IMG/VR virus record: IMGVR_UViG_3300021378_000060
Coordinates: 1-39,696 of that record
From: a virus
Length of the DNA stretch: 39,696 nt
Strand: one strand, 5' to 3'
The notes beneath the pieces are model-generated. The model was not told the DNA's origin. It made no database searches and saw only the letters and a program-made list of their open reading frames with translations. Below, in pieces: positions 13,625 to 20,873 of this stretch (the stretch's first letter is position 1; each line of letters starts with the position of its first letter). The translations under genes and the position numbers were made by a program.

Positions 13625-14584
13625 ATGGACGCACTCACCCTATGGATGGCAATAGGTTTCGCCTTTGCCGCTTATTCCGTAATAGCAAATGATTCAGTAC
13701 AGACTCTTGGTACATGGATCGCAAGTAACAATGAGAGATTCAATTGGAAAATTATGTGGGGGTGTGCAAGTGCAGTTCTCCTTTATACATTGTGGTATGG
13801 TTGGTATACCAACGGTGGAGATATTAGTTATGGACGACTAAACAAAATACCGTTTCAAGAGATACAATGGTATCATGCGGCGGCACCGGGACTATTATTA
13901 ATACTTACACGGATAGGAGTACCAGTTAGTACTTCTTTTTTAGTATTAAGTGCTTTTGCAAGTACATTTGTATTAGAGAAGATGCTTATGAAAAGCATGA
14001 TGGGTTATGCAGTTGCGGCAGTTGCGGCATATGTTATTTGGATAGGAGTTACTAAACTCTTAGATGAAGCAAAGCCTGTCAAAGAACAACATAAAAAAGC
14101 ATGGCGTGTTGCACAATGGGTAACAACAGGCTTCCTGTGGTTTACTTGGCTAAGTCATGACATGGCAAACATTGCTGTGTTCCTACCTAGAGAAATACCT
14201 TGGGATTTAATGGTCCTAATTAGTATTGTATTTGTAGGTGGACTTGCTTATATGTTCCGTGAAGGCGGCGGAAAGATTCAAAAGATTGTACTTGAGAAAC
14301 ACAATACTAGATACGTAAGAAGTGCTACTATTATTGATGGTGTATACTGGCTGATATTGTTTTTCTTTAAAGAACTAAATGATATTCCGATGTCAACAAC
14401 ATGGGTGTTTGTAGGACTACTATGTGGACGTGAACTTGCTATGGCAACTATGACAGGCAAGGAAAAGTTCAAAACAGTATTTCCATTAGTAACCAAAGAC
14501 TTCTTCAAGATGATGATAGGCTTAGGTGCATCAGTAGGAGTAGTGTTAATGATACACTATGTTATTGTTCCTAACGGACTTTAA
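13625..14584 (+). CDS. PiT-family (PHO4-like) phosphate permease, 319 aa
   Basis: Polytopic membrane protein with two inverted-repeat halves: ANDSVQTLGTW near residue 21 and SHDMANIAVFLPR near residue 173 correspond to the paired GANDVAN-type signatures of PiT transporters. VPVSTSFLVL and IPMSTTWVFVGLLCGRE are the matching re-entrant Ser/Thr segments of each half. About eight to ten membrane segments are visible. PiT proteins import inorganic phosphate with a cation; other anions such as sulfate are possible. An AGGAG site precedes ATG 13625, and a strong promoter and terminator isolate the gene. Phosphate import would suit DNA synthesis in phosphate-poor seawater. Confidence 0.78.
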   Translation: MDALTLWMAIGFAFAAYSVIANDSVQTLGTWIASNNERFNWKIMWGCASAVLLYTLWYGWYTNGGDISYGRLNKIPFQEIQWYHAAAPGLLLILTRIGVPVSTSFLVLSAFASTFVLEKMLMKSMMGYAVAAVAAYVIWIGVTKLLDEAKPVKEQHKKAWRVAQWVTTGFLWFTWLSHDMANIAVFLPREIPWDLMVLISIVFVGGLAYMFREGGGKIQKIVLEKHNTRYVRSATIIDGVYWLILFFFKELNDIPMSTTWVFVGLLCGRELAMATMTGKEKFKTVFPLVTKDFFKMMIGLGASVGVVLMIHYVIVPNGL

Positions 14585-14591
14585 TATTGGA

Positions 14592-14619
14592 AAAGGTAGT
14601 GTGCAACGACACTGCCTTT
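14592..14619 (+). terminator. Intrinsic terminator after the PiT permease
   Basis: Eleven-bp stem (one G-U pair), 6-nt loop, followed by TTTTTTC. Confidence 0.88.
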
Positions 14620-14623
14620 TTTC

Positions 14624-14652
14624 TTGACTTTAGATAAGTATGAACATATAAT
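14624..14652 (+). promoter_or_regulatory. Sigma70-type promoter of prs
   Basis: TTGACT, 17-bp spacer, TATAAT (14647-14652), starting 5 bp after the preceding terminator. Confidence 0.75.
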
Positions 14653-14701
14653 ACATATATAATAATACTTTTAACACCTTGCGTAATAGAAAGGACAACG
14701 T

Positions 14702-15658
14702 TTGAAGATGAAGATCATAACAGGAAATGCTAATCCTGAATTAGCACAAAAAATCGCAGAACACTGTTTTAGCGATTTAGTCCCAGCCAAAATAACAACG
14801 TTTGCAGACGGCGAATCTAGTGTAGAATTTACTGAAAACATACGTGGCGAAGATGTGTTTATTATTCAAAGTACATGCACACCTGTTAATGACAGTCTAA
14901 TGGAATTATTGATAATGGTTGATGCGGCACGTAGATCAAGTGCAAGTAGAATTACAGCAGTTATTCCTTACTTTGGTTATGCAAGACAAGATCGTAAAAG
15001 TGCAAGTCGTACTCCTATTACAGCCAAACTAGTTGCTAATCTATTAACAACATCAGGTACAGATAGAATCCTTACAATGGATCTACACGCAGGACAGATA
15101 CAAGGCTTCTTTGATATTCCAGTAGACGATTTAACAAGCCGTGTAGCATTTGCTAAAGATATTAAGAAACAATTTTATAAAGATGGTAGTAACATTGCTG
15201 AAGTAGAAACAGTATTTGTATCACCAGATGCAGGCGGTGTTGTTCGTGCTAGGAAGTTTGCTGATATGTTTGGAGGCGATATTGCTATTGTGGACAAACG
15301 TAGACCAGAAGCAGGCAAGAGCGAAGTTATGAACTTGATAGGAGATGTAAAAGGTAAACATGCTATCCTAGTTGATGACATTGTTGACTCAGGCGGAACA
15401 CTATGTAGTGCGGCCAAAGCAATTATGGACGCAGGTGCGGCAAGTGTTCGTGCTTACATCACACATGGTGTCTTATCAAACGAAGCATGTCAAAAGGTTG
15501 AGAAGAGTGTACTAGATGAATTAGTTGTAACTGATAGTATACCTAATCGTTGTCCTAAGAACTGTAAAAAAACACGCCAAGTAAGTGTTTCTACATTATT
15601 TGGTGAAGCAATACGTAGAGTTACAAACGAAGAATCTGTTAGTAGTCTTTTCGTATAA
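14702..15658 (+). CDS. prs: Ribose-phosphate pyrophosphokinase (PRPP synthetase), 318 aa
   Basis: Aligns end to end with bacterial Prs: FADGESSVEFTENIRGEDVF, IPYFGYARQDRK (ATP-binding loop), TMDLHAGQIQGFFDIPVD, DKRRPEAGKSE and VDDIVDSGGTLC (the PRPP loop). It makes PRPP from ribose 5-phosphate and ATP for nucleotide and NAD synthesis. TTG 14702 lies 6 bp after AAGGA; ATG 14708 (MKIITGN) is an equally good start 12 bp after it. The length is typical (about 315). It is probably a metabolic helper that feeds precursors to ribonucleotide reductase, encoded further on. Confidence 0.96.
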   Translation: MKMKIITGNANPELAQKIAEHCFSDLVPAKITTFADGESSVEFTENIRGEDVFIIQSTCTPVNDSLMELLIMVDAARRSSASRITAVIPYFGYARQDRKSASRTPITAKLVANLLTTSGTDRILTMDLHAGQIQGFFDIPVDDLTSRVAFAKDIKKQFYKDGSNIAEVETVFVSPDAGGVVRARKFADMFGGDIAIVDKRRPEAGKSEVMNLIGDVKGKHAILVDDIVDSGGTLCSAAKAIMDAGAASVRAYITHGVLSNEACQKVEKSVLDELVVTDSIPNRCPKNCKKTRQVSVSTLFGEAIRRVTNEESVSSLFV

Positions 15659-15708
15659 ATAATTTTGTAGGAACAAAGCCCGCCCAACAATAAATGAAAG
15701 CGGCTAAT

Positions 15709-15728
15709 AGTTTTACATATGTAAAACT
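15709..15728. repeat. Perfect 20-bp palindrome
   Basis: AGTTTTACATATGTAAAACT is an exact inverted repeat in the gap between prs and a 51-aa gene. It has no T-run, so it looks more like a protein-binding site or an mRNA hairpin than a terminator. Confidence 0.6.
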
Positions 15729-15739
15729 TCTAACTAATA

Positions 15740-15895
15740 ATGAAACGCAAATATAAGAAAACTGTAAACAACAGTCGGATGATTGCTGATATAAAACATC
15801 AATTGACAAAAACTTCTGATCCTATAGATAGAGAAGCACTTCAACAACGATTACATCATTATCAAATGCAATCTAAAAATACTAAATCTGAATAG
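15740..15895 (+). CDS. Small basic protein, 51 aa
   Basis: Short open frame starting MKRKYKKTVNNSRMIADIKH, then QQRLHHYQMQSKNTKSE. It is strongly basic at the N-terminus and helical after it. I see no good ribosome site, and the gene overlaps the converging lipase gene by 14 bp at its 3' end. Composition and codon use resemble neighbouring genes, so it may be real, but the support is modest. Confidence 0.5.
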   Translation: MKRKYKKTVNNSRMIADIKHQLTKTSDPIDREALQQRLHHYQMQSKNTKSE

Positions 15896-16691
15896 TTTCT
15901 GAACCATCTCTGTGTTTTGCAAGATGCTTCACATACTCAGTCATACTATGATCTGAGAAATTATCAATTTTACCTTTTTTGATTCCGCGCCACATACCAC
16001 GTAACTTGTCTTTGAACAGTTGCCATCCTGATGGCTTACGAACATTACCCCAAGTGTTTAAGTAGTGTTGTTGTCCGTGATGCTTGTACCCCATTAACCA
16101 TAATGGAACACTAGTTACTATGTCATTGTTATTCTTCCAGCGATGATGTACAACTGATAGACTATCTACATAAGTTGGCCAGCCAACTCTAGGGGAACCG
16201 AATGTATATAATTCGTTAGGATCAAGATTGTCAATGTTGTGTTTACAACGACTTGCCATAATAGTAGCCATTGCCGCTCCTAGTGAATGCCCACAGAACC
16301 ATAACTCTTTATTTTTGTTCTGTGTTCTTGTGATGTCCTCTTTGACCATAGGCCATAGTTCATCTACTTCTGCTTTGAAGCCTCTGTGTACTCTACTTAT
16401 TGTTTCTGATTTTACTGGATAAGCCTGTAGGTCTGCTTTAAGATCATTGAACTCTGTTGGTTCAGTACCTCTACAAGCAATAACAATATCATTCTTGTTC
16501 ATAAAGCGATATGTCTGTGCTCCGTCTAAGTCGTAATATTCAATTGTTGTAAAACCTAGTTGTTTTGCTATTTTTGTAGCATTTTTCTTTTCCAAATATG
16601 CAATTTGTGCTAGTTCGGCAAATAAAAGACTGCGTTCTTTGAAATTTAATGTTATAATAGGTTTAGTTAATTTATTTGTATGTATTTCCAT
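15882..16691 (-). CDS. Class 3 lipase-like alpha/beta hydrolase, 269 aa
   Basis: Lipase_3 family: IACRGTEPTEFNDLKADLQA (oxyanion region), WFCGHSLGAAMAT with the nucleophile Ser136 in GHSLG, TFGSPRVGWP, NNNDIVTSVP (Asp190) and FSDHSMTEYV (His248). The Ser-Asp-His triad is complete and in order. Members hydrolyse acylglycerols or phospholipids. No signal peptide is visible, so it would act on host lipids from inside or reach the membrane after lysis. A late box on the minus strand and an AGGAG site drive it. With AlkB nearby it suggests handling of lipids or fatty acids. Confidence 0.88.
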   Translation of the reverse strand: MEIHTNKLTKPIITLNFKERSLLFAELAQIAYLEKKNATKIAKQLGFTTIEYYDLDGAQTYRFMNKNDIVIACRGTEPTEFNDLKADLQAYPVKSETISRVHRGFKAEVDELWPMVKEDITRTQNKNKELWFCGHSLGAAMATIMASRCKHNIDNLDPNELYTFGSPRVGWPTYVDSLSVVHHRWKNNNDIVTSVPLWLMGYKHHGQQHYLNTWGNVRKPSGWQLFKDKLRGMWRGIKKGKIDNFSDHSMTEYVKHLAKHRDGSETIQI

Positions 16692-16720
16692 AGTATCGCT
16701 CCTAATTTCGTTCCCTATGG

Positions 16721-16746
16721 TATTTACCGTGTTACACCACTAAATA
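16721..16746. promoter_or_regulatory. Divergent pair of late promoters
   Basis: GGTAAATA on the minus strand (16728-16721) serves the lipase; CTAAATA on the + strand (16740-16746) serves the 90-aa gene at 16766. Confidence 0.6.
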
Positions 16747-16765
16747 GTGTTAAGGAGTTACGACA

Positions 16766-17038
16766 ATGAAACGCAAAACTAGAAGCCTATTAGAAGAACT
16801 TAATGATTTCGCTGTAACTAAAAAGACAGAGAATATTGTAGAGTCAAGAGCAAACCATGTAATTGAGAGTGCTATCAACATAGTTGAAATGATACGTACA
16901 AACTTTGATGGTGAAATTGCCCAGGATTTAGAGAAGCGTTTTTATAACTCTATCAAGTCAGGCGATGCAACAAAATTTATGCGAGGCATCAAAAAAATCA
17001 AAGCAAGTGATAAAAGTGAATTAGACGATGTTAATTGA
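16766..17038 (+). CDS. Hypothetical helical protein, 90 aa
   Basis: An all-helical, charged protein (KRKTRSLLEELNDFAVTKK at the start; KRFYNSIKSGDATKFMRGIK in the middle). It has a good AAGGAG site and late promoter and overlaps the next gene by 11 bp. It is the first gene of a series that appears to encode capsid-interior or head-associated proteins. It also has an LLEE site near its N-terminus, possibly relevant to prohead protease cleavage. No family is recognised. Confidence 0.75.
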   Translation: MKRKTRSLLEELNDFAVTKKTENIVESRANHVIESAINIVEMIRTNFDGEIAQDLEKRFYNSIKSGDATKFMRGIKKIKASDKSELDDVN

Positions 17039-18263
17039 AGACATTATAAGGCTACAAGAAGCCGAGGGTAAGAACACACATATGGAACACGTTGAGGAAG
17101 AAGCACTCAACCGTGGTAAAGAAGGGGCTGAATATGCAATCAATCAAATGATGTTGTTTGCAGATATGCTCAAAGGCCGTACTAACAAAAAGTTAAGAGT
17201 AAGTGTAAAATGGGATGGTGCTCCTGCAATCGTATGCGGAGTTGATCCTGAGAGTAAAAAATTCTTTGTAGGAACAAAGGGTGTGTTTAATGCTAGTCCT
17301 AAACTAGGAACTAGTCATGAAGAAATTGACAGACTATACGGAGAGTCAGGTGCAGTATCAAAGTTACATCTAGCATATGATTATCTTAGCAAACTAGGAA
17401 TTACAGGCGTACTACAAGGCGACTTTATGTTTGACGATAGTTCAAGACGTGAAGAAGAAATTGACGGCGAAAAGATGTACACTTTCAAACCACAACTTAT
17501 TACATATGCAGTACCAGTAGACAGCGACATTGGTAAGCGTATTGGAAATGCAAAGTTTGGTATTGTCTTTCATACAAACTACGAAGGCAATACATTAGCA
17601 GATGCAACAGCAAACTATGATGTTAATGTTAGTAACTTAAAACGTTCAAACGATGTTTGGTTTGACGATGCATTCTTTAAAGACGTTTCAGGTTCAGTGC
17701 TAATGACAAAAGATGAAACAGCACAAGTGAAAAAAGATTTGGCAGATGCAATGGGGGCTTATAAAGCAGTACCAAATGCAGTATGGGAAGCAATGAAATC
17801 AAATGATGATTTTATTAAAAACTTTAAGATTTGGATTAACACAAATATTAGACAAGGTAAACTAGCAGGCGATCCAGGCGAATTTTTAAACGGCTTTATT
17901 GATTGGTACAAGGAAAGAATTGAAGGTGAGATTGCAAAACTTAAAAATCAAGATCCAGAGAAACCAGCAGTTAAAAATAGATTACAAAAGATTCAAAACA
18001 ATATGAACTTTATTAACACAAACAGAAAAGGCTTGTCAGGCATTATTATTTTTATGACTGAGATTACAAACCTAAAGAAAATTTTTATTACTAAACTTAA
18101 CAACATTGAAAGCATTGCACACTTTTATAAAACAGCAGATGGCTATGAAGCAGGCTCACCTGAAGGCTATGTAGCAATTGATCATACAGGTGGAGCAGTT
18201 AAGATTGTTGATAGACTTGAGTTCAGTCGCAGAAACTTTACTACTCCTAAGGACTTTGGTTAA
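17028..18263 (+). CDS. Nucleotidyltransferase/ligase-like protein, 411 aa
   Basis: Residues 59-69 read SVKWDGAPAIV, matching motif I (KxDG) of ATP-dependent DNA/RNA ligases, where the Lys (61) is adenylated. TGVLQGDFMFD (about 126-136) resembles motif III, AKFGIVFHTN motif IIIa/IV, and SPEGYVAIDH with AVKIVDR resembles motifs IV/V. The order and spacing fit a ligase fold, though similarity is remote. The N-terminus (MLIEDIIRLQEAEGK) contains LQE/A, a plausible gp21-type cleavage site. It is tightly coupled to the genes on both sides. A polynucleotide ligase or adenylyltransferase is the best guess; it may also be a structural derivative. Confidence 0.6.
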   Translation: MLIEDIIRLQEAEGKNTHMEHVEEEALNRGKEGAEYAINQMMLFADMLKGRTNKKLRVSVKWDGAPAIVCGVDPESKKFFVGTKGVFNASPKLGTSHEEIDRLYGESGAVSKLHLAYDYLSKLGITGVLQGDFMFDDSSRREEEIDGEKMYTFKPQLITYAVPVDSDIGKRIGNAKFGIVFHTNYEGNTLADATANYDVNVSNLKRSNDVWFDDAFFKDVSGSVLMTKDETAQVKKDLADAMGAYKAVPNAVWEAMKSNDDFIKNFKIWINTNIRQGKLAGDPGEFLNGFIDWYKERIEGEIAKLKNQDPEKPAVKNRLQKIQNNMNFINTNRKGLSGIIIFMTEITNLKKIFITKLNNIESIAHFYKTADGYEAGSPEGYVAIDHTGGAVKIVDRLEFSRRNFTTPKDFG

Positions 18264-19138
18264 TGTCAGAGTTTAAGTTTTTAGATTTTATCACAGAAGG
18301 CAAAATGATTCGCAACTCAGATGGCGTTAGTAGATTAACGTTTACTGATGCCTCTGATCTAGTACTACTATACTTTTTAGCATTACACGTAATGCGTCAT
18401 TATCCAAGCAGACGCTTTGCAAAGTTATACAGTGAACAAGTACTTAAATGGCAAAACTGGAATAACTTTAGAAGTAGTGCTAATGACTTACATTGTTTGT
18501 TAAACATTATTGATGGCGATGAACGTATTATAGAAAAACTAAAAGACCCAAGATCAGCAAAGATGTTGCGTAAGCGTTTTACATTTCCTACACTAACTGC
18601 AAAAAGATTGTTAAGAAGTTATACTAACAGCAATCCAAGTTATGCAGATGCAAACGACTTGTTAAAAATAGACAATGGGTTATCCAACAGTCGCTACAGT
18701 GGATTGCGTAGACGTATTGCAAATTACGGAAGACTAACTCCAACAGAAAAGCGTAAAGCAGTTACTGAATTAGAAATGGCTTTAAAAGCAAGAGGACGTA
18801 ACTCAGACATAGTTGACTATTATGTGTTGTTTGTTAAAGACTATGACCTAGAAAGTTCACAAGTTAGAGACACTGAGCCAACAGTAAGTGTTAGTGATCC
18901 TGTACTAGCAGACACAAAAGATATACAGATGTTAAGACTATTAGGTGTACCTAATAAAGACTTGCCTTTTGCATACAAAGTATTAAGCATGACAAGTAGA
19001 GGCTTAGGTATTCCTCCACGTTTTGCACAAGCATATGCTCCTGTTATGCGTATTGTAAATGACATTATAAAAGCAGGTCCAGGATACGTAAACTTGTTAA
19101 AACAAGTACATAATAGAGCAAAACTAGCAAAACGTTAA
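18263..19138 (+). CDS. Hypothetical protein, 291 aa, possible capsid-interior protein
   Basis: Unrecognised, basic, helical protein (RKRFTFPTLTAKRLLRSYTN; YSGLRRRIANYGRLTPTEKR). The N-terminus MSEFKFLDFITEGK contains ITE/G, resembling the cleavable targeting peptide of T4 internal proteins. The start overlaps the preceding stop (TTAATG). No enzyme motif is visible. The high positive charge would suit DNA contact inside the head. Followed by a late promoter for the next unit. Confidence 0.7.
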   Translation: MSEFKFLDFITEGKMIRNSDGVSRLTFTDASDLVLLYFLALHVMRHYPSRRFAKLYSEQVLKWQNWNNFRSSANDLHCLLNIIDGDERIIEKLKDPRSAKMLRKRFTFPTLTAKRLLRSYTNSNPSYADANDLLKIDNGLSNSRYSGLRRRIANYGRLTPTEKRKAVTELEMALKARGRNSDIVDYYVLFVKDYDLESSQVRDTEPTVSVSDPVLADTKDIQMLRLLGVPNKDLPFAYKVLSMTSRGLGIPPRFAQAYAPVMRIVNDIIKAGPGYVNLLKQVHNRAKLAKR

Positions 19139-19166
19139 CTATATAGATATTATTTTTCCAAAGCAT

Positions 19167-19174
19167 AATAAATA
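19167..19174 (+). promoter_or_regulatory. Late promoter AATAAATA
   Basis: Late box 67 bp before ATG 19241; its transcript begins just before the first copy of the duplicated leader element. Confidence 0.6.
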
Positions 19175-19179
19175 TTAGC

Positions 19180-19214
19180 ACGGATGTCATGGAGAGTGAC
19201 ATACGCCATAAGAG
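19180..19214 (+). promoter_or_regulatory. Duplicated leader RNA element, copy 1
   Basis: A 35-nt element: ACGGATG, then a hairpin ATGTCA / TGACAT with loop TGGAGAG, then ACGCCATAAGAG. It matches copy 2 (19649-19683) at 30 of 35 positions. The stem shows a compensatory change (T-A here, C-G in copy 2). It sits between the late promoter and the ribosome site of a small, strongly terminated gene. Confidence 0.6.
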
Positions 19215-19240
19215 CAATTTATTAACAAGGAGAAAATAAA

Positions 19241-19573
19241 ATGGCTTCAATCGCAAGAGTAAACCAAGACGGTCGCGACCACGGAGTTCAATATTCAGTA
19301 GCACAATTGGCTGGATTTGAATTAGACGCAGGTGCATCGTTAGCGGCAAAAGATGGTATTGATGGATTCATCGCACAAGTTGTTGCAGAATTCCAACCAT
19401 TAATGTACAAATCAACAGGCACAGCAGGAAAGATCTTTATGATCTGTGATGGCCATGCAGTTGACGCGGCAAGTATGCAAACACGTTACCAAGCAATGGG
19501 TACAGTTGACGGAATCGCAACTGGTGCATTAACTATTGTTGCACGTGACTTAGACGCATTCGACGCAACATAA
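19241..19573 (+). CDS. Small abundant-type phage protein, 110 aa
   Basis: Unrecognised, Ala/Gly-rich protein (MASIARVNQDGRDHGVQYSV; FMICDGHAVDAASMQTRYQA). It is a single-gene unit with its own late promoter, leader element, AAGGAG site and strong terminator, an arrangement typical of highly expressed structural proteins. Its neighbour at 19705 has exactly the same arrangement and size but no obvious sequence similarity. A decoration or minor capsid protein is a reasonable guess; no domain supports it. Confidence 0.78.
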   Translation: MASIARVNQDGRDHGVQYSVAQLAGFELDAGASLAAKDGIDGFIAQVVAEFQPLMYKSTGTAGKIFMICDGHAVDAASMQTRYQAMGTVDGIATGALTIVARDLDAFDAT

Positions 19574-19593
19574 TATATAGTTTTATACTATGG

Positions 19594-19620
19594 AAAAGGG
19601 CGGCTTTATGTCGCCCTTTT
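19594..19620 (+). terminator. Intrinsic terminator
   Basis: AAAAGGGCG / CGCCCTTTT stem with a 9-nt loop, then further T residues. Confidence 0.9.
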
Positions 19621-19635
19621 TTTATGGCTGTATAT

Positions 19636-19643
19636 GATAAATA
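19636..19643 (+). promoter_or_regulatory. Late promoter GATAAATA
   Basis: Late box 62 bp before ATG 19705, just upstream of leader element copy 2. Confidence 0.6.
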
Positions 19644-19648
19644 AAAGT

Positions 19649-19683
19649 ACGGATGCCACGGAGAGTGGTAGACGCCATAAGAG
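19649..19683 (+). promoter_or_regulatory. Duplicated leader RNA element, copy 2
   Basis: Same 35-nt layout as copy 1: ACGGATG, hairpin around the loop CGGAGAG, and ACGCCATAAGAG before the AAGGAG site. Differences from copy 1 fall mostly in the stem. Confidence 0.6.
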
Positions 19684-19704
19684 AAAACTTTAAGGAGAAA
19701 TAAA

Positions 19705-20040
19705 ATGGCAGTTATAACAAATAATGCGGCGGCAATCGCAGGTAATGGTGTAGGTCCAAGAACTAGAATCATTAATTTAGCAAAAACAAACATGACACAA
19801 GCAGAACTAGATGCGGCGTTGATTTTCATCGCACAAGGCGGAACTGCTGGAACTGATGATGCACATACAGTTGCAGGTGTTTCAGTACTTACTGAAAACG
19901 GTGTGTTCACAAGTGGAACAACTGATGCAGTACAAGTTGCAATCCAAGGTACAGGTGCTTTTACAGCAGATGCTAACTACGGAATTGGTACAACTGGTGT
20001 TGCTTCAACACTTATTGCAGACATTGCTATCGTTTCATAA
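19705..20040 (+). CDS. Small abundant-type phage protein, 111 aa
   Basis: Unrecognised, Ala/Thr/Gly-rich protein (MAVITNNAAAIAGNGVGPRT; GVFTSGTTDAVQVAIQGTGA), probably beta-rich. It is a single-gene unit with late promoter, leader element copy 2, AAGGAG site and terminator. The expression layout mirrors the 110-aa gene upstream. A virion surface or decoration protein is plausible but unproven. Confidence 0.78.
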   Translation: MAVITNNAAAIAGNGVGPRTRIINLAKTNMTQAELDAALIFIAQGGTAGTDDAHTVAGVSVLTENGVFTSGTTDAVQVAIQGTGAFTADANYGIGTTGVASTLIADIAIVS

Positions 20041-20060
20041 TTGAGACTATAACAAATATT

Positions 20061-20086
20061 AAGGGTGTCGTTTTTACGGCACCCTT
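20061..20086 (+). terminator. Intrinsic terminator
   Basis: AAGGGTGTCG / CGGCACCCTT stem (one G-U) with a 6-nt loop followed by TTTTTT. Confidence 0.9.
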
Positions 20087-20097
20087 TTTTTATGACC

Positions 20098-20105
20098 GGT
20101 AAATA
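20098..20105 (+). promoter_or_regulatory. Late promoter GGTAAATA with leaderless start
   Basis: The last A of TAAATA (20105) is 6 bp before the A of ATG 20111, the expected +1 of a T4-type late promoter. There is no ribosome site. Confidence 0.6.
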
Positions 20106-20110
20106 TGTGT

Positions 20111-20518
20111 ATGAAAATACGTATTAAAACATTGATTGACATCACCCGCACAGACGTAAGACGCAAAGGGCAAGGTGACGATCTCAAACTCAATCAACAA
20201 CACAATTTTCAAACGTTACAACAAGTTATTGCCTTGCGTAATTTAATCAATCTCAACGCCGACCCATATTTGGAAACACGTAATGTAAATGGCGAGTTTG
20301 GAACAAAATACAAAGGTGAACACAAAGTTTGGACATACGAATTTGACGTTGACCATGCGGATGCTTATTACGATGATAAAAACGACCCTGTAGGACTATT
20401 AAAGCAAGATTTAGAACTAGTACCTATAACTGGTAGTTTAACTGAAACTGTGCCTAACCCAAAAATGTTTATAGTGAACAACAAAGGTAATTCCAATATT
20501 ACCGTTGAAGTTGTATAA
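20111..20518 (+). CDS. Conserved T4-like marine phage protein, 135 aa
   Basis: ATG 20111 (MKIRIKTLIDITRTDVRRKG) is preferred over ATG 20105, because 20105 lies inside the promoter box and would not be transcribed. The sequence DLKLNQQHNFQTLQQVIALR followed by the Tyr/Asp-rich EFDVDHADAYYDD resembles small proteins of cyanophages (from memory). The protein is soluble with mixed charge. The mRNA is predicted to be leaderless. Function unknown. Confidence 0.75.
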   Translation: MKIRIKTLIDITRTDVRRKGQGDDLKLNQQHNFQTLQQVIALRNLINLNADPYLETRNVNGEFGTKYKGEHKVWTYEFDVDHADAYYDDKNDPVGLLKQDLELVPITGSLTETVPNPKMFIVNNKGNSNITVEVV

Positions 20519-20521
20519 ATA
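20514..20521 (+). promoter_or_regulatory. Late promoter TATAAATA
   Basis: Perfect late box overlapping the stop of the preceding gene, about 100 bp before ATG 20624. The leader contains an AACCCTT / AAGGGT hairpin. Confidence 0.65.
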
Positions 20522-20623
20522 ACTATGAAGGCACAAAATAGGCATACCATAACACATTAAGGCTAACGACAAAGAGTTTACTTAATAACCCTTAGAGAAA
20601 GGGTGTTTACGGAGATATTAACT

Positions 20624-20860
20624 ATGGCACGTGCCACAGACTTAGAGAGACAAAATTTAGAAGCACACGTTGACTTGTGTGAGCAACGTTACATCACCCT
20701 AGAAAAACGTTTGGGTAAAGTTGAAGATAAAGTTCAACATATTCATGACGATTTAGGCAAATCACATTCATCTTTAATTAAAGTTATTATTGGTACCTCA
20801 GGTACAATTATTGCAGGACTGTTATCTACAGTCGTTGTTATTCTCATTAACATGTCTTAA
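20624..20860 (+). CDS. Coiled-coil protein with C-terminal membrane anchor, 78 aa
   Basis: ATG 20624 has GGAG 9 bp upstream and is chosen over an in-frame ATG at 20603. Residues 4-50 form a charged helix with heptad character (LERQNLEAHVDLCEQRYITL, LEKRLGKVEDKV). Residues about 58-78 are a transmembrane segment (KVIIGTSGTIIAGLLSTVVV). The layout resembles XhlA-type or other phage lysis accessory membrane proteins, but the assignment is only topological. Confidence 0.75.
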   Translation: MARATDLERQNLEAHVDLCEQRYITLEKRLGKVEDKVQHIHDDLGKSHSSLIKVIIGTSGTIIAGLLSTVVVILINMS

Positions 20861-20862
20861 AC

Positions 20863-20868
20863 TAAATA
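20863..20868 (+). promoter_or_regulatory. Late promoter CTAAATA with leaderless start
   Basis: TAAATA then CTAGT then ATG 20874: five bases between box and ATG, as in two other genes of the window. No ribosome site. Confidence 0.6.
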
Positions 20869-20873
20869 CTAGT

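Noticed and set aside
15693-15755. 20-codon ORF MKAANSFTYVKLLTNNETQI
   Set aside because: No ribosome site and it spans the perfect palindrome; more likely chance.
20525-20560. 11-codon ORF after TATAAATA at 20514 as a fourth leaderless gene
   Set aside because: The spacing is 3 bp rather than 5 bp, so the ATG would precede +1, and the product is very short.
20790-20873. 28-codon upstream extension of the basic 91-aa protein
   Set aside because: It overlaps the membrane-protein gene in another frame and lies upstream of the late promoter whose +1 falls on ATG 20874.
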